Notes: a model not told the origin generated them from the letters alone. DNA of 64,000 bases from Heterobasidion occidentale (GCA_039111635.1 JBCAQO010000013.1:682001-746000), one strand, 5' to 3'. Shown: positions 35,567 to 45,110, numbered from the stretch's first letter. A program made the numbers and translations.

Positions 35567-37165
35567 TAGTTTAACGTCGTGCCGGACGTCCGTAGTTTTG
35601 CGTCTTTGCGGACGTCCTCTAGTTTATCCTTAAGTCTTCGCGGACTGAGGCTAGTTTTATACATAAGTCGTTGCGGACTGCCCTGCTAGTTTACGCCAAG
35701 GTCGTTTGCGGACCTATCCATCTTCCGACGTAGGAAGTACCTGTAAACAAGAGAGAAGACCTTTTCTGCGCGCCGGGAACATTCATCGGTGATGCGCATA
35801 GAGCCCTAGACCAAGTACAGTGTCTTGACAGGGTTCCCATTGAGGCAAGATGGTGGACGGTTTTATACTATATCAAACCGGATAACTTATAGAGTTGCGA
35901 GAATAGACTTGAGAGCCTATTTTTGACACAACTCACATGGCCCTGTGAATGAAGGCTGCTCAGTTTATCGTCATGAAGGACGGCAACTAGTTTATAGTCA
36001 TTGCGGACGTCCGCTATCGCCTGGCTTGAACCTCCCAAGCCTCGATAGATTTAATCCTCCGGGGTGAGGGTAGTTTAAGGTCATTTCGGACTAGTTGTGG
36101 TACCAAGGTCGTGGTCATCAACCACATCTCCTATACTTGAAGGAGCAAGTGTAGTTATCGTCGTTGCGGACTAGATCAACATCGTGGCTTCAACAACGAT
36201 GTCGATCGACATCTCCTATGCTGAAAGGAGCGGTAGTTTTAACGTCTTCGCGGACGTTGGCCCTGTAAAGGAAAGGGCAATTCCAGTTTACCGTCATGGA
36301 GGATGTCCTAAACCCGAGGCACGATCCCAGTTGCCTCTTGACTGGCCCTTGAAGCGGAATCCTTGCTTCGGACTCCAAGGGTAGAATGGGTGCACCATGG
36401 AGTGGTCGTGGTCCTGTCGGATGGCTGACAACCCGCTCCATGTCCCCAAACCCCTCGCACGGAATTGAACCGTGTCGACCCCATATTCTTTTACTGTAAG
36501 GCGTATGGAATATGGAAGCGCCTTGACCTAGTCGGCAGGGTTCTGCAATGGTGGAGGCCCTCCCTTCCACCATCTGCCAGAATACAACCACGCTCCGAGG
36601 GTCCATGGTAGCTTTAACGTCGTTCCGGACGACCGTAGTTTATAGTCATTGCGGACCAAGCCTTCCGTAGTTTTACATCGTTGCGGATGTAAATTGTCCT
36701 ATTTGGTTATTTAGTGAAGTGCGGTCACTAAATCACCGGCATCGCAGATAGGGCCCCCTAATGCGGAAACGACCCTGTAAAACTGGAGATCCAAAGTGGG
36801 ACGTCCAAGACACCTGTCAGACCTTGACAGCGAGGTATGGTCCACCGTTCCCCAACGGTGAACATGCAACACGATTTCCCACCAATATTCTTGCATCATT
36901 CATAGCCCTTCGGTCGCGCCACACGATCGAAGAGCCGGCATATCAGTACCAGTTATTTGTTGAATCCAAGGGCCTCCTAATGCGGAAAGGGCCCTGTAAA
37001 ACTGGGGATCCAAGCGGGACGCCCGATTCGCTTGTCAGAATACCTCTTGACAACGAGAGTGTGAGATGCTTGTCCTTCCAGACCGGAGGGTTGAAACGCG
37101 CATGGCCAGGTACTTCCCCTGCCTTCTTATCTTTTCACAGTTTAACGTCATGCAGGACGTTCGTC
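35567..37165. repeat. Dispersed short repeat in the 3' region of element I
   Basis: About fifteen variants of a unit near TAGTTTWACGTCRTTGCGGA occur at about 35567, 35593, 35620, 35653, 35687, 35961, 35988, 36071, 36152, 36233, 36283, 36608, 36634, 36666 and 37139. All are on the + strand and irregularly spaced. The sequences between copies are unrelated. Intervening paired blocks (for example CCTGTAAAACTGG at about 36771 and 36993) are also duplicated. Confidence 0.75.
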
Positions 37166-37360
37166 GGTGTCCTGTGCGTGAAACCGGTACCTGTGGTGCG
37201 GAGGGTCCTTTCCTCTCCGTCACCTTCTGAGACAAGGGGTTCCTCAACTCCCTTGTCTAATATCCTCCGCCAATGTCCCCAAAATCTCCGTATCCCTCGT
37301 CGGGTCGGTAATATGGGTCTGCATCGTCGTAATTTCCATTGTCGACCTCATTCCATGCGT

Positions 37361-38640
37361 CTAGTTCCGCTCGAGTCCAGGCAGCAGTTCGCTGAGCTGG
37401 TCGCTGGCGGACTTGAGCTCGTCTGCCAAAGTGAGGATGCGTTCCCTCAGGTCGATTATCTCGAGGACGGTTTGGAGCCGGCGAATCTCTTGGTCGAGTT
37501 CTTCTAAGACTGTCTCGGCCGGGTTCGGGTGTCGCTCTTGTCCTCGGATTTCCTCATCTCTCGTTCCTCCTGTACCGTGGAGGATGTTCCTCATTGCTGC
37601 CTCCGGCGTCCTGCCCGGTGGATTGTCCTGTCGATACGGGAGGAAGGGTCTCTCGATCCCATCGTGCCTGTCGTTGTACCGTAGTCTAGACATATTCTGT
37701 CTGGGTAGCCGCGTCTCGACTGGCTGTTGCTGGCACGGTCCTGCTTGCTTCGTCGTCCTCTGTTTGGACGCGGAATGGGTCAATCCGAACGGGCTGGGGG
37801 TGAGGAGAGAGTACTGGGTCTGCGCTCAAGATGAGGGCAGGTAAGAGCTCCAGGTTGATGAAAGAGGAGAATTCGTCGGGATGGATGAGTAGGGCGTATG
37901 CGCCATTATTTCCTCTGGCATACCAGGAGGCCGCTCGATGATCGTCGGCATAGGCCAAAAGCCTGACCTGGTCGCTTGCGTCTGTGAGGCGCCTGGGAAC
38001 GTCACTGTTCTCGCTCTCCCTGTTGCCCGGCGAAATAATTAGCGAGCCTCTGTAAGGCTAGCGCTGTGGCCATCTGTATTACCGCCGAGATTGTGGTGCG
38101 CTGGAGCAGCGCATCTCCTAATCCTTCCAATTCTCGGGGGTGCAGATTTCCACCACCAGCAGGGGGTCCTCTGGTCCTGGCATCCGATGCACTAATCGCT
38201 GCTGATTCGCGTATACCTGCCTCAGTAACTGTAGGCGTTGCCAAACTTGCATGGTTTCCTTGTCCTCTGCTACTTCTCGTCTCCGGTCTTGCGTTTCTTT
38301 GAGCCAACGCTGTCGTCGGTTGCGGAGGCGTTGGCGGAGTAGGTCTTCCTTCTTCTTGACGTCTCTCATCGTGCTCGTCATGAGTTCCCTCAATCCGAGA
38401 TGAGGCTCGTAGTTCCGCTCGATCTTCGGTGGTGAGCGTGGGGAGATGGGAGGAGACTGGTATGGAAACTCCCTCTGAAGACGTTGGGTGGCCGCCTTGG
38501 CCAGGTCGTCCAGTGTCGGGGTTGGCCACGGCCAAAATGATGTCTGGTGAGGGGTTCCTTGATAGTGAAGAGGTAGTTCCTTCATAGATGAGCATAGCGC
38601 GTCCTGGGGAGTAATCAAGAGAGGAGTGGTCGGACATGTG
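37361..38640 (-). CDS. Post-pol ORF(s) of element I, unknown function
   Basis: Downstream of pol on the same strand there is open sequence in two overlapping frames. The first, beginning at an ATG for MSDHSSLDYSPGRAML, is rich in Pro, Ser, Thr and charged residues and ends near 38002 after LALQRLANYFAGQQ. The next covers AYADDHRAASWYARGNNGAY and LPALILSADPVLS (37958-37686). The last ends with a likely coiled coil (ELDQEIRRLQTVLEIIDLRE and LADELKSASDQLSELL). Whether these are one spliced or frameshifted protein is not clear. No homology recognised. Confidence 0.5.
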
Positions 38641-38696
38641 CTGGGGAGGATATCCTTGCTTCGATAAAGGAGGATCGCTCTCCTTTATATCCCCTT

Positions 38697-41600
38697 TCAC
38701 AGCTTAATCGCCGCTGGTCGGGGTTTATTGGGGTAGCTTTCGTGAAACTCACGAAGCGCCTCATCGGCCGAATCTTTGAGGAGGGCAAAGGGCTCCCAAG
38801 TGTTATCCGCTTCGGAGTATCCGACCCACTTGACGAGGTATTTGGTTCCTCGTCCCTGGCGCCTAGAATCTAGAATGGTCTCTACTTCGTAGTGTTCTTC
38901 TTCATTCAAGATTTCTGGTGCTGGTCTGGGAAAGTTCTCTCCATGGGCTTCTGTCTCATGATATTCGGTGAGCACGGAGGCATGAAATACCGGATGTATC
39001 TTCCATGTTTCAGGTATTTTCAGCCGATAAGCCAAGGGGCCAATTCTTTCGGTCACTTGGAAAGGACCATAACGCCTAGGTGCCAGTTTGAACTTCGGAT
39101 GAGTCGTCCGAATATGGGTTCCTTCTAACCAAACTTGGGTTCCTGTTTCCCACTGCGGAAGTTTCCGGTGTAGGTCCCGGTCTTTGGCGTGCTGCGCCGC
39201 TATCTGTAGGCTGGCAGCCGCTTCCTCTTGAACTTCCTTGATTAACTGTAAGCGTTCAGTTACCGCGGGCACCTTGGTCTCCAGCGCTGAGTCCACCGAA
39301 TACGGCGGGTTAAATCCATAAAGAACTTCAAACGGCGATTTCCCTGTAGCGGAGTGTCTTCGGGTGTTGTGGGAGAATTCCGCGAAGGGGATCAAATCCA
39401 CCCAGTTATCTTGGTGGTAATTGCAGAATACGCGCAGGAATTGCTCGATCTCTTGATTAACCCGTTCCGTTTCTCCGTCCGTCTGGGGATGATAAGCCGT
39501 GCTGAGGGCCGGAGTGATTCCTAGGCCCTTCCATAGCTCTCGCGTGAATTTGGCCGCAAATTGAGGTCCTCTGTCGGATACCACTTTGGTTGGTAGACCG
39601 TAACGTTTGAACACGTTATCCTGGAAGAGCGTCGTGGTTTCTTCGGCCGTGATTGTCTTTTTGCACGGGGTTATGACTATTCCTTTTGACAGGCCCTGGT
39701 CCACCACCACATTTATCGAGTCGTACCCTCTGCTTTCCGGGAGGTCTGTTACAAAGTCGGTGGAGATAAAACGCCACGGGACGTTCGTGGTTTCCAATGG
39801 GTGGATTGGCGGATGGGTCTTGTGAGGAAGGTTCTTGGTGGACTGGCAAACCGCGCATCCATCTACATATTGATGGACGAACTTGGTCATGCTCGACCAC
39901 CAGTAATGACGTTGTACCAATTCCAAGGTTTTCGCTCGTCCTGGGTGTCCTGTAGCCATCGTATCATGGTGTGCTTTGACAATTGTCCGCCGGAGAAGAT
40001 CGTCTCTTGGGATGCATATGTAACCGTCTCGCCTTGTGATGCCTTCTTCATGTGTCCATTTCCCTAAGAGACCTTTCATTGCTTTTGGTCCTTTGTTCAA
40101 AAGCTTCTTGAGGGAGACATCCACTAGCAAGTCATGTTCGGAGTGTGACTGTTGGATAAGGGAGAGGATGTCCGAGGATACAATTTCTGTTGCCTTGACG
40201 TGTATGCTTTCGCTGGAATCTACCAGGGTTTCGCTGGACTCGGTGAAAAGTCTGGACGGAAGCAGAGTCTGTGCCTTGTTATCAGATTCCACCCCCTCAC
40301 TAAGGTCTGGACGCCTGGACAGAGCATCTGCGTGGTTAGTCGTTCCAGCTTTATAGCTGAGCTGGAAGTCAAATCTGGACAAAAACAGACTCCAGCGCGC
40401 TTGTCGCCTTGATAGGTCTCGCGCCGTCTGAAAGTGTTCCAGGTTCTTGTGGTCTGTCCAGACCTCAAAGGGATGCCTAGCGCCTTCGAGGTAGTGTTTC
40501 CAGTGTTCCAGCGCCTTGATGATTGCCAGGAGTTCGCGATCATGTACGTCGTAATTCCTTTCGGGCGGTGAAAACGAGCCCGAGAGGTATGCCACTGGGT
40601 GCCAGTCATTATCAGGTCCTTCCTGTAAGAGGACTGCACCGTATGCGGAGAGGGAGGCGTCGGTGACAAGCCGGTATGGGCGCATCGGGTCTGGGTATAT
40701 TAGGACGGGTTGACTGACGAAGGCTTTCTTTAATCGATCAAAAGCCTGTTGGCAACTCGTCGTCCAGTCCCATTTCGTGTCCTTCTTGGTGAGGTCATGT
40801 AGGGGTCGCGCGATCAAGGAAAACTTGTCAATGAATCGCCGATAGAAATTCCCTAGACCTAAGAAGGAACGGATGTCTCTGACTGTGCGAGGGATGGGCC
40901 ATTCCTGGATTGCTTCAACCTTCGAATCTTCCATGGCGACGTGATCTTTTGAAATCGTGTATCCCAAGTAGTTTAGCTTTTCCTTGTGGAACTCGCATTT
41001 CTCTGGTTTGAGATACAGATCATTGTCGCGTAGGATTTGGAGAACTCGTCGAACGATCACGATGTGTTCTGCCGTGGTCCTTGTGAAGATGAGGATGTCA
41101 TCCATATATACCGCAATTTTCCGGGCCAAGATGAGTTCTTGAAAGATCATGTTCATCATGGCCTGGAAGGTCCCTGGGGAATTGCACAGCCCAAAGAACA
41201 TCACCGTGGGTTCAAACAGTCCTAAGGGCATTACGAACGCTGCCTTGGACTCGTCCCCTTCCTTGATGCGCACGTTGTTATATCCCCACCGAACATCCAG
41301 TTTCGAGAATACCGTCGCTCCTCGAATAATATCCAAGAGTTCTTGGATCAGAGGCAAGGGGGTAACGTCTCGAATGGTGTATTCATTAAGATGGCGATAA
41401 TCTTGTACCGGGCATAGTTTTCCATCCTTCTTGTTTATGAAGAAGAAGGAGGCTGCGCTAGGGGCCGTTGACCGACGTATTGTCCCTCTAGAAAGGTGCT
41501 CCTTGACGAATTTTCCTAGCTCGTCGTGTTTATCCGGGCTCAAGGGAAATATCCTTGGAGCCTGGGGTTTAAACGATGGTTTGAGATTTATCGCATGGTC

Positions 41601-41912
41601 CCAGATAGTATGTTTGGGGAGTCGTTGCGATCGCCTCTCGCTGAAAATGTCGAGGTAGGAATGATATTCCGGCAGCACGCGGTCCTTTAGATCGGTCGTG
41701 TCGATTTCCTCCTCTAGGTCTTCGTCAAAGCTAGCGAACCCCGAGGGTTCGGGAGCCACCTTTCTGATGACGGGTTCTTCTCCGCTATCCGTTGCGGAGG
41801 AGTCAAACGATATTTGCGCCTCTTCGGCGACTTTCCTTGAAGCTTCGCCTTGAGCGTCCTTTTCCAAAGTTGCCGGTGTTCCTTCTCTTCGGCCTTTCGT
41901 TCCTCGAGCCAC
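38697..41912 (-). CDS. pol: Element I Pol: reverse transcriptase, RNase H, integrase, chromodomain
   Basis: There are 1071 open codons. Reverse transcriptase spans about 130-310, with FFFINKKDGKL, VFSKLDVRWGYNNVR and the catalytic VYMDDILIF (YMDD at 269-272). RNase H spans about 405-535 (TDASLSAYGAVL, DRELLAII, WTDHKNL, NHADALSRR). The integrase zinc-binding HHCC region is near 648-692 and the catalytic triad is D719, D780 and E815 (STDFVTDLP, SDRGPQF, TERVNQE). A chromodomain lies near 1006-1062 (YEVETILDSR, YLVKWVGYSEADNTWEP). All key residues are intact. The frame opens after a TAA at about 41940 without a good ATG. The protease ORF ends in another frame at 41993, so pol is expected to need frameshifting, or a start at the ATG overlapping the protease stop followed by suppression of that TAA. 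Confidence 0.92.
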   Translation of the reverse strand: MARGTKGRREGTPATLEKDAQGEASRKVAEEAQISFDSSATDSGEEPVIRKVAPEPSGFASFDEDLEEEIDTTDLKDRVLPEYHSYLDIFSERRSQRLPKHTIWDHAINLKPSFKPQAPRIFPLSPDKHDELGKFVKEHLSRGTIRRSTAPSAASFFFINKKDGKLCPVQDYRHLNEYTIRDVTPLPLIQELLDIIRGATVFSKLDVRWGYNNVRIKEGDESKAAFVMPLGLFEPTVMFFGLCNSPGTFQAMMNMIFQELILARKIAVYMDDILIFTRTTAEHIVIVRRVLQILRDNDLYLKPEKCEFHKEKLNYLGYTISKDHVAMEDSKVEAIQEWPIPRTVRDIRSFLGLGNFYRRFIDKFSLIARPLHDLTKKDTKWDWTTSCQQAFDRLKKAFVSQPVLIYPDPMRPYRLVTDASLSAYGAVLLQEGPDNDWHPVAYLSGSFSPPERNYDVHDRELLAIIKALEHWKHYLEGARHPFEVWTDHKNLEHFQTARDLSRRQARWSLFLSRFDFQLSYKAGTTNHADALSRRPDLSEGVESDNKAQTLLPSRLFTESSETLVDSSESIHVKATEIVSSDILSLIQQSHSEHDLLVDVSLKKLLNKGPKAMKGLLGKWTHEEGITRRDGYICIPRDDLLRRTIVKAHHDTMATGHPGRAKTLELVQRHYWWSSMTKFVHQYVDGCAVCQSTKNLPHKTHPPIHPLETTNVPWRFISTDFVTDLPESRGYDSINVVVDQGLSKGIVITPCKKTITAEETTTLFQDNVFKRYGLPTKVVSDRGPQFAAKFTRELWKGLGITPALSTAYHPQTDGETERVNQEIEQFLRVFCNYHQDNWVDLIPFAEFSHNTRRHSATGKSPFEVLYGFNPPYSVDSALETKVPAVTERLQLIKEVQEEAAASLQIAAQHAKDRDLHRKLPQWETGTQVWLEGTHIRTTHPKFKLAPRRYGPFQVTERIGPLAYRLKIPETWKIHPVFHASVLTEYHETEAHGENFPRPAPEILNEEEHYEVETILDSRRQGRGTKYLVKWVGYSEADNTWEPFALLKDSADEALREFHESYPNKPRPAAIKL

Positions 41913-41992
41913 TTCCGAGCCTTGTCCCGCAGGGAGTTATGCTCGAGCATTTCCAAAAGCCGCGATTTCCATTCCTTCGCTGGGACTTGATG

Positions 41993-42550
41993 TCATTGTT
42001 CTTTAGTCCAAGTCCACGAAGGTCCTACCGGCCCAGAGACAAGATGCGGTTTCGTCCGCTGAGGAACCTTGTCGCCGCGTAGTTTCGCTAGCCATGCCTT
42101 CTTGGTAGGCTCTTCCCTTGCCTTGGTAAAACCGTATGGTTGTTGGCAGTCTGCAGGGCATCGATCAAAGTGTACCTCACGGCGCCTCCACCCGATGGAG
42201 GGGTCGTGGTATTTCAGCCAATCTGTTCCTAGGAGCATGTCATCGTTCCCTAGATTGGTGATAAACATTTGGACGCGTTCAGTGTGGTACCTCCCCCGTC
42301 TGTCCTTGACGGTGAGATTCGTGTCTAAGCCTCGTCGAATGAGGCCTGCTTTGTTGATGGTGTCATCAACATTGCGAACACGGATAAGGCGATTTAAGGG
42401 GTAGGTTGGAAGGTTGTGTCTTCGTACCCACTTTTCGTTCACCAAGATCCCTTCGCAAGCTGAGTCGATGGTGGCTCTGGCTCCAGCGCTTCTTCCTCGA
42501 GTTGTTAATCGCACATCAAGTCGGATGGGGGTAATGATGTGGCTGTTCAT
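41993..42550 (-). CDS. Element I aspartic protease ORF
   Basis: The retropepsin-like core shows RATIDSACEGILVN (the active-site aspartate is in DSA, where DSG or DTG is more usual) and a flap-distal motif DDMLLGTDWLKYHDPSIGW, which matches the GMDWL-type end of Ty3 proteases. It lies between gag and pol. Its stop codon TGA overlaps an ATG in the pol frame. The enzyme would cut Gag and Pol into mature proteins. Confidence 0.8.
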   Translation of the reverse strand: MNSHIITPIRLDVRLTTRGRSAGARATIDSACEGILVNEKWVRRHNLPTYPLNRLIRVRNVDDTINKAGLIRRGLDTNLTVKDRRGRYHTERVQMFITNLGNDDMLLGTDWLKYHDPSIGWRRREVHFDRCPADCQQPYGFTKAREEPTKKAWLAKLRGDKVPQRTKPHLVSGPVGPSWTWTKEQ

Positions 42551-42680
42551 TGCTCCGATTCGAATACACGACGGGGAATCGTACTCGGGTTTTCTTAACC
42601 CCCTCTCTTCGGCTGGTGAAGGAGGGGTTAGGAAAAATCCACCGTTAAATCCGTCAACATCTGCTTGGCCTCTTCTTTCC

Positions 42681-44300
42681 CTACTTCTCTGAAGATCGCT
42701 CGGACGCTATCAATATCACGGACGGGTCTGTCGCCTCGTTGTCCGTTAGGCGGTACGTAGCGTTCTCCATTGCTCTGGCGTGATCCTCCGCTCCTTGAGG
42801 GAGGGTCCTGACGTTCCACCGGATGACTAGGTTGTGTACCCAACTGTGGTGGCCATGAGAACTCCCCTCCTCCAATCCTCTATATAGTCCCGCATTGTCT
42901 CCCAGCGGGGATTCTTGATCGTCTTCATCCTCCAAGCCTGTAACGCGAGTTCTTCTACCTCCTCCACGCATCGGTCTGCGCGGATTTCCTCTAGCAGGGG
43001 GAATGCCTCTACGAGGGGAAGGACATTTATTCGCCCAATGTCCCTCTCTTCCACAGTTAAAACAAAGGGTGGAGGGCTTGCCGTCATGGGTGCGCTTTTG
43101 GCGAGCGGCATCTCTCTTTCGAGAAGCGTCAATGTCCATGTCAACCACCTGGTTGTTCATTCTGCGGGGTGCGGTGGTGGAGTTGTAGCGGAGAGCGGGT
43201 TGGTGGTGAAAACGATTCAGGAAATCGCTTCGGAATGAGGTGGAGTTGGCGAGGATCGCCTTTTGAGCACTTCGGGCTCTCAGCCGTCCGTCTATTTCAC
43301 AGGCGGTATTGATCCAGTCTTGGATCGTGTCGTTCGGCGGTGTTTCCTTGTCATAGATCTTGTCCATGACCCTTGGGTCGAGCCCTCTCTGGAAGTAAGG
43401 AACTTGTTCCTTGTCGGTGATGTCGGCATCGGCGGCTATAAGGGCGAACTGATTGGAGTATTCGTCCACCGTCATCTTCCCTTGAGAGAAGGACATAAGA
43501 GCGCTTCGGGCCTTGTCCGTAAGGTTCGTTTCCTTGAATTGAAGCCTAAACTTGACAAGGAAATCGGCCCAAGTCCCGAGGTCTTGAGGCGGCTCTGCCC
43601 CAACTGTCTTCTTTAGGAAGTTTTCTGCCCATATACCGGCCGTTCCATATCTCATGCACGAGAGGGCAAGGGAAACCTTGTCTTCATCCGTCCTGTACCG
43701 GTCTGATTCCACTGTGAAAAGGAGGAGGCAATTCACGATAAATTTCTGTGATCGTGTTCTGTCTCCGTCGAAATTATCGGGGAGTCTAAGCTTGCCCCTT
43801 CCAGATGATACTGTTGTAGGGGGAGCTGTAATGTCTGCCATATTGTTATTTCTTTCAATGGCTCGGGTATTGATCGGTGTTTGAATATCCGAGGATTCGG
43901 ACTCGGATATTCCTTCTTCTTCCTCCGAGGTGTCCAGGATTTCCGGTTCGGGGTTCCTATACTGGGGTGGCTCTACCCAGTCTTCTGCGGTTTCGTCCCA
44001 AGCCCACTCAGCTTCTGTTCCGTCTTCTCTTGTGAAGAAATATCGTCCTTCTCGGTATGAGCAGTTATCAAAATTTGGAGGGGCTAATCGATTGGTGTCG
44101 GAGTAATACCAATGGTTTCCCCTTTGATGGATAGGACAATTATCTTGTCGGAGTTGGTTGTGGGTTCGTCTAGTGCCTGGTGGATATCCTAGGCCTAGGT
44201 CTTGCTCCAGGGGTGTGTGAAGTAACACTCTCCGGTGGGGGTCTATGCCACCGATGAGGGTTGTGAGAGAGAGTGTGGCAGCAAGCAAAGTGTGGTGCAA
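42681..44300 (-). CDS. gag: Element I Gag
   Basis: The capsid-like region lies in the middle (LPDNFDGDRTRSQKFIVNCL, GTAGIWAENFL, MSFSQGKMTVDEYSNQFALI, YFQRGLDPRVMDKIY). A single CCHC zinc knuckle, CFNCGREGHWANKC, is in the nucleocapsid part, followed by an RGG-rich basic tail. The first in-frame ATG is at 43841 (MADITAPPTTV). The open frame extends about 150 codons further upstream with a plausible acidic sequence (ILDTSEEEEGISESES) and a GYPPG motif that also occurs in element O, so an upstream non-ATG start or splicing is possible. Confidence 0.85.
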   Translation of the reverse strand: MHHTLLAATLSLTTLIGGIDPHRRVLLHTPLEQDLGLGYPPGTRRTHNQLRQDNCPIHQRGNHWYYSDTNRLAPPNFDNCSYREGRYFFTREDGTEAEWAWDETAEDWVEPPQYRNPEPEILDTSEEEEGISESESSDIQTPINTRAIERNNNMADITAPPTTVSSGRGKLRLPDNFDGDRTRSQKFIVNCLLLFTVESDRYRTDEDKVSLALSCMRYGTAGIWAENFLKKTVGAEPPQDLGTWADFLVKFRLQFKETNLTDKARSALMSFSQGKMTVDEYSNQFALIAADADITDKEQVPYFQRGLDPRVMDKIYDKETPPNDTIQDWINTACEIDGRLRARSAQKAILANSTSFRSDFLNRFHHQPALRYNSTTAPRRMNNQVVDMDIDASRKRDAARQKRTHDGKPSTLCFNCGREGHWANKCPSPRRGIPPARGNPRRPMRGGGRRTRVTGLEDEDDQESPLGDNAGLYRGLEEGSSHGHHSWVHNLVIRWNVRTLPQGAEDHARAMENATYRLTDNEATDPSVILIASERSSEK

Positions 44301-44316
44301 GGTAGGGGCAAAAGCG

Positions 44317-44326
44317 AGTCTATTCT
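44317..44326 (-). other. Self-priming primer-binding site of element I
   Basis: Two bases (CT) after the 5' LTR, the minus strand reads AGAATAGACT. This is the exact complement of AGTCTATTCT (44587-44578), which lies about 30 bp downstream of the LTR TATA box and so should be the 5' end of the RNA. Tf1 of fission yeast primes reverse transcription in this way. Confidence 0.75.
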
Positions 44327-44414
44327 AGTGTTATGAACTGCTCGTTCGATAACCCAAGAGTAACAGGTTCTTCCCTAGGTCGCACGATGGACTGAGTGGT
44401 GAGGACGGTCTCTA

Positions 44415-44567
44415 CTGTATCAAGCAATGATACAGGAAGAATCAATGATTATTCTACCGTAGGGAGACGGTAGGGAATGAGGGTGTCCGTATAGGAAGAT
44501 ACGAACAAACGAAGGATAGCAGTGGGAAGACTGCTATTGAACGAGGTACACAGTAGGAAGACTGTGT
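44415..44567 (-). repeat. Array of short hairpins with a constant loop in the element I leader
   Basis: Successive perfect inverted repeats surround the loop RGGRAG: CTACCGT/ACGGTAG (loop AGGGAG), CGTAT/ATACG (AGGAAG), ATAGCAGT/ACTGCTAT (GGGAAG) and ACACAGT/ACTGTGT (AGGAAG). A CTGTATCA/TGATACAG hairpin precedes them. Stem sequences differ while pairing is kept. Spacers resemble GAACGAGG. The same array is at 34312-34464. It falls about 20-170 nt inside the predicted RNA. Confidence 0.8.
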
Positions 44568-44614
44568 AAGAACGAGGAGAATAGACTGAAGATCCTCAGC
44601 CTATTCTATGGGCC

Positions 44615-44621
44615 TTATATA
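44615..44621 (-). promoter_or_regulatory. TATA box of element I 5' LTR
   Basis: TATATAA on the minus strand lies 28-34 bp upstream of the predicted transcription start at 44587. Confidence 0.75.
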
Positions 44622-44997
44622 CTGTATAGGGTATAGGGTAAGAGTCCGTGCTTCTCCGGGTACCCATCCCAGGAGAGCTGTGGTCACCGTCTTTCTCATC
44701 CGGCGCCTACTCTTGTACTTCTCCAGTCGCACCTATCCATCCTAGTGCGACGAGGTGCTTATCCATAAGCCCTAAGCCCATGGCATGTGAATGCCTGTCT
44801 TATCAGTCCGCTGTATCATTGACCCTTCCCATATATCCTCTACCGATGTCTTGAAGAACCATCGGTACGGTCGGACCATAAGGACATGCCGAATACCTTG
44901 GTGTACGCTCCATGGCGGAGCCGCCTAGCATGTGATGCTTGAACCATCGGATAGACCAGCCCCGACGGGCCCCGATCGGTCAAGTCATAACAGGTAA

Positions 44998-45095
44998 GGA
45001 GTCAGGGAGAGCAGTCCGGGTCTGAATCATGTCCGAAGCACTTGACCAGCCCATCAACTCATGTCCAAAGCACGTGTTAGGACGCGGTCCTAACA
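44998..45095 (-). mobile_element. 3' LTR of element O, part 2
   Basis: It continues the LTR after the insertion of element I (GGAGTCAGGGAGAG...) and ends TCCTAACA. It is followed by CTACCCCCTCTCT, which on the minus strand is the polypurine tract of element O. Confidence 0.9.
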
Positions 45096-45110
45096 CTACC
45101 CCCTCTCTAT
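45096..45110 (-). other. Polypurine tract of element O
   Basis: The minus strand reads AGAGAGGGGGTAG immediately before the 3' LTR, matching the tract of element I. Confidence 0.75.

Larger units (their letters stand above)
34226..44992 (-). mobile_element. Element I: full-length Ty3-type retrotransposon (TGTTATG LTRs)
   Basis: The ends are TGTTATGAACTG...GTCATAACA, with target duplication GGTAA at 34221-34225 and 44993-44997. Coding orientation is minus: 5' LTR at 44329-44992, primer site, gag, protease, pol with chromodomain, an additional ORF, a 2.6-kb 3' region with a dispersed repeat, polypurine tract and 3' LTR at 34226-34762. The LTRs are nearly identical apart from one 127-bp length difference, and pol is open throughout, so this is a young and possibly active copy. 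Confidence 0.92.
44329..44992 (-). mobile_element. 5' LTR of element I (664 bp)
   Basis: Begins (on +) TGTTATGAACTG and ends GTCATAACA. It contains the TATA box, predicted start site and a hairpin array on the minus strand. It has an extra 127-bp block (about 44794-44920) compared with the other LTR. Confidence 0.92.

Noticed and set aside
35567..37165. CRISPR-like array
   Set aside because: Repeat units are degenerate and spacing is irregular, and this is a eukaryotic retrotransposon 3' region.
37361..37844. Plus-strand ORFs of about 140-250 codons at 36.8-37.8 kb
   Set aside because: They overlap the repeat block and the antisense of the post-pol ORF; no domain and biased composition.
39607..41658. 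Plus-strand ORFs of 60-110 codons across the pol region
   Set aside because: They are antisense to the intact 1071-codon pol of element I and carry no recognisable sequence.
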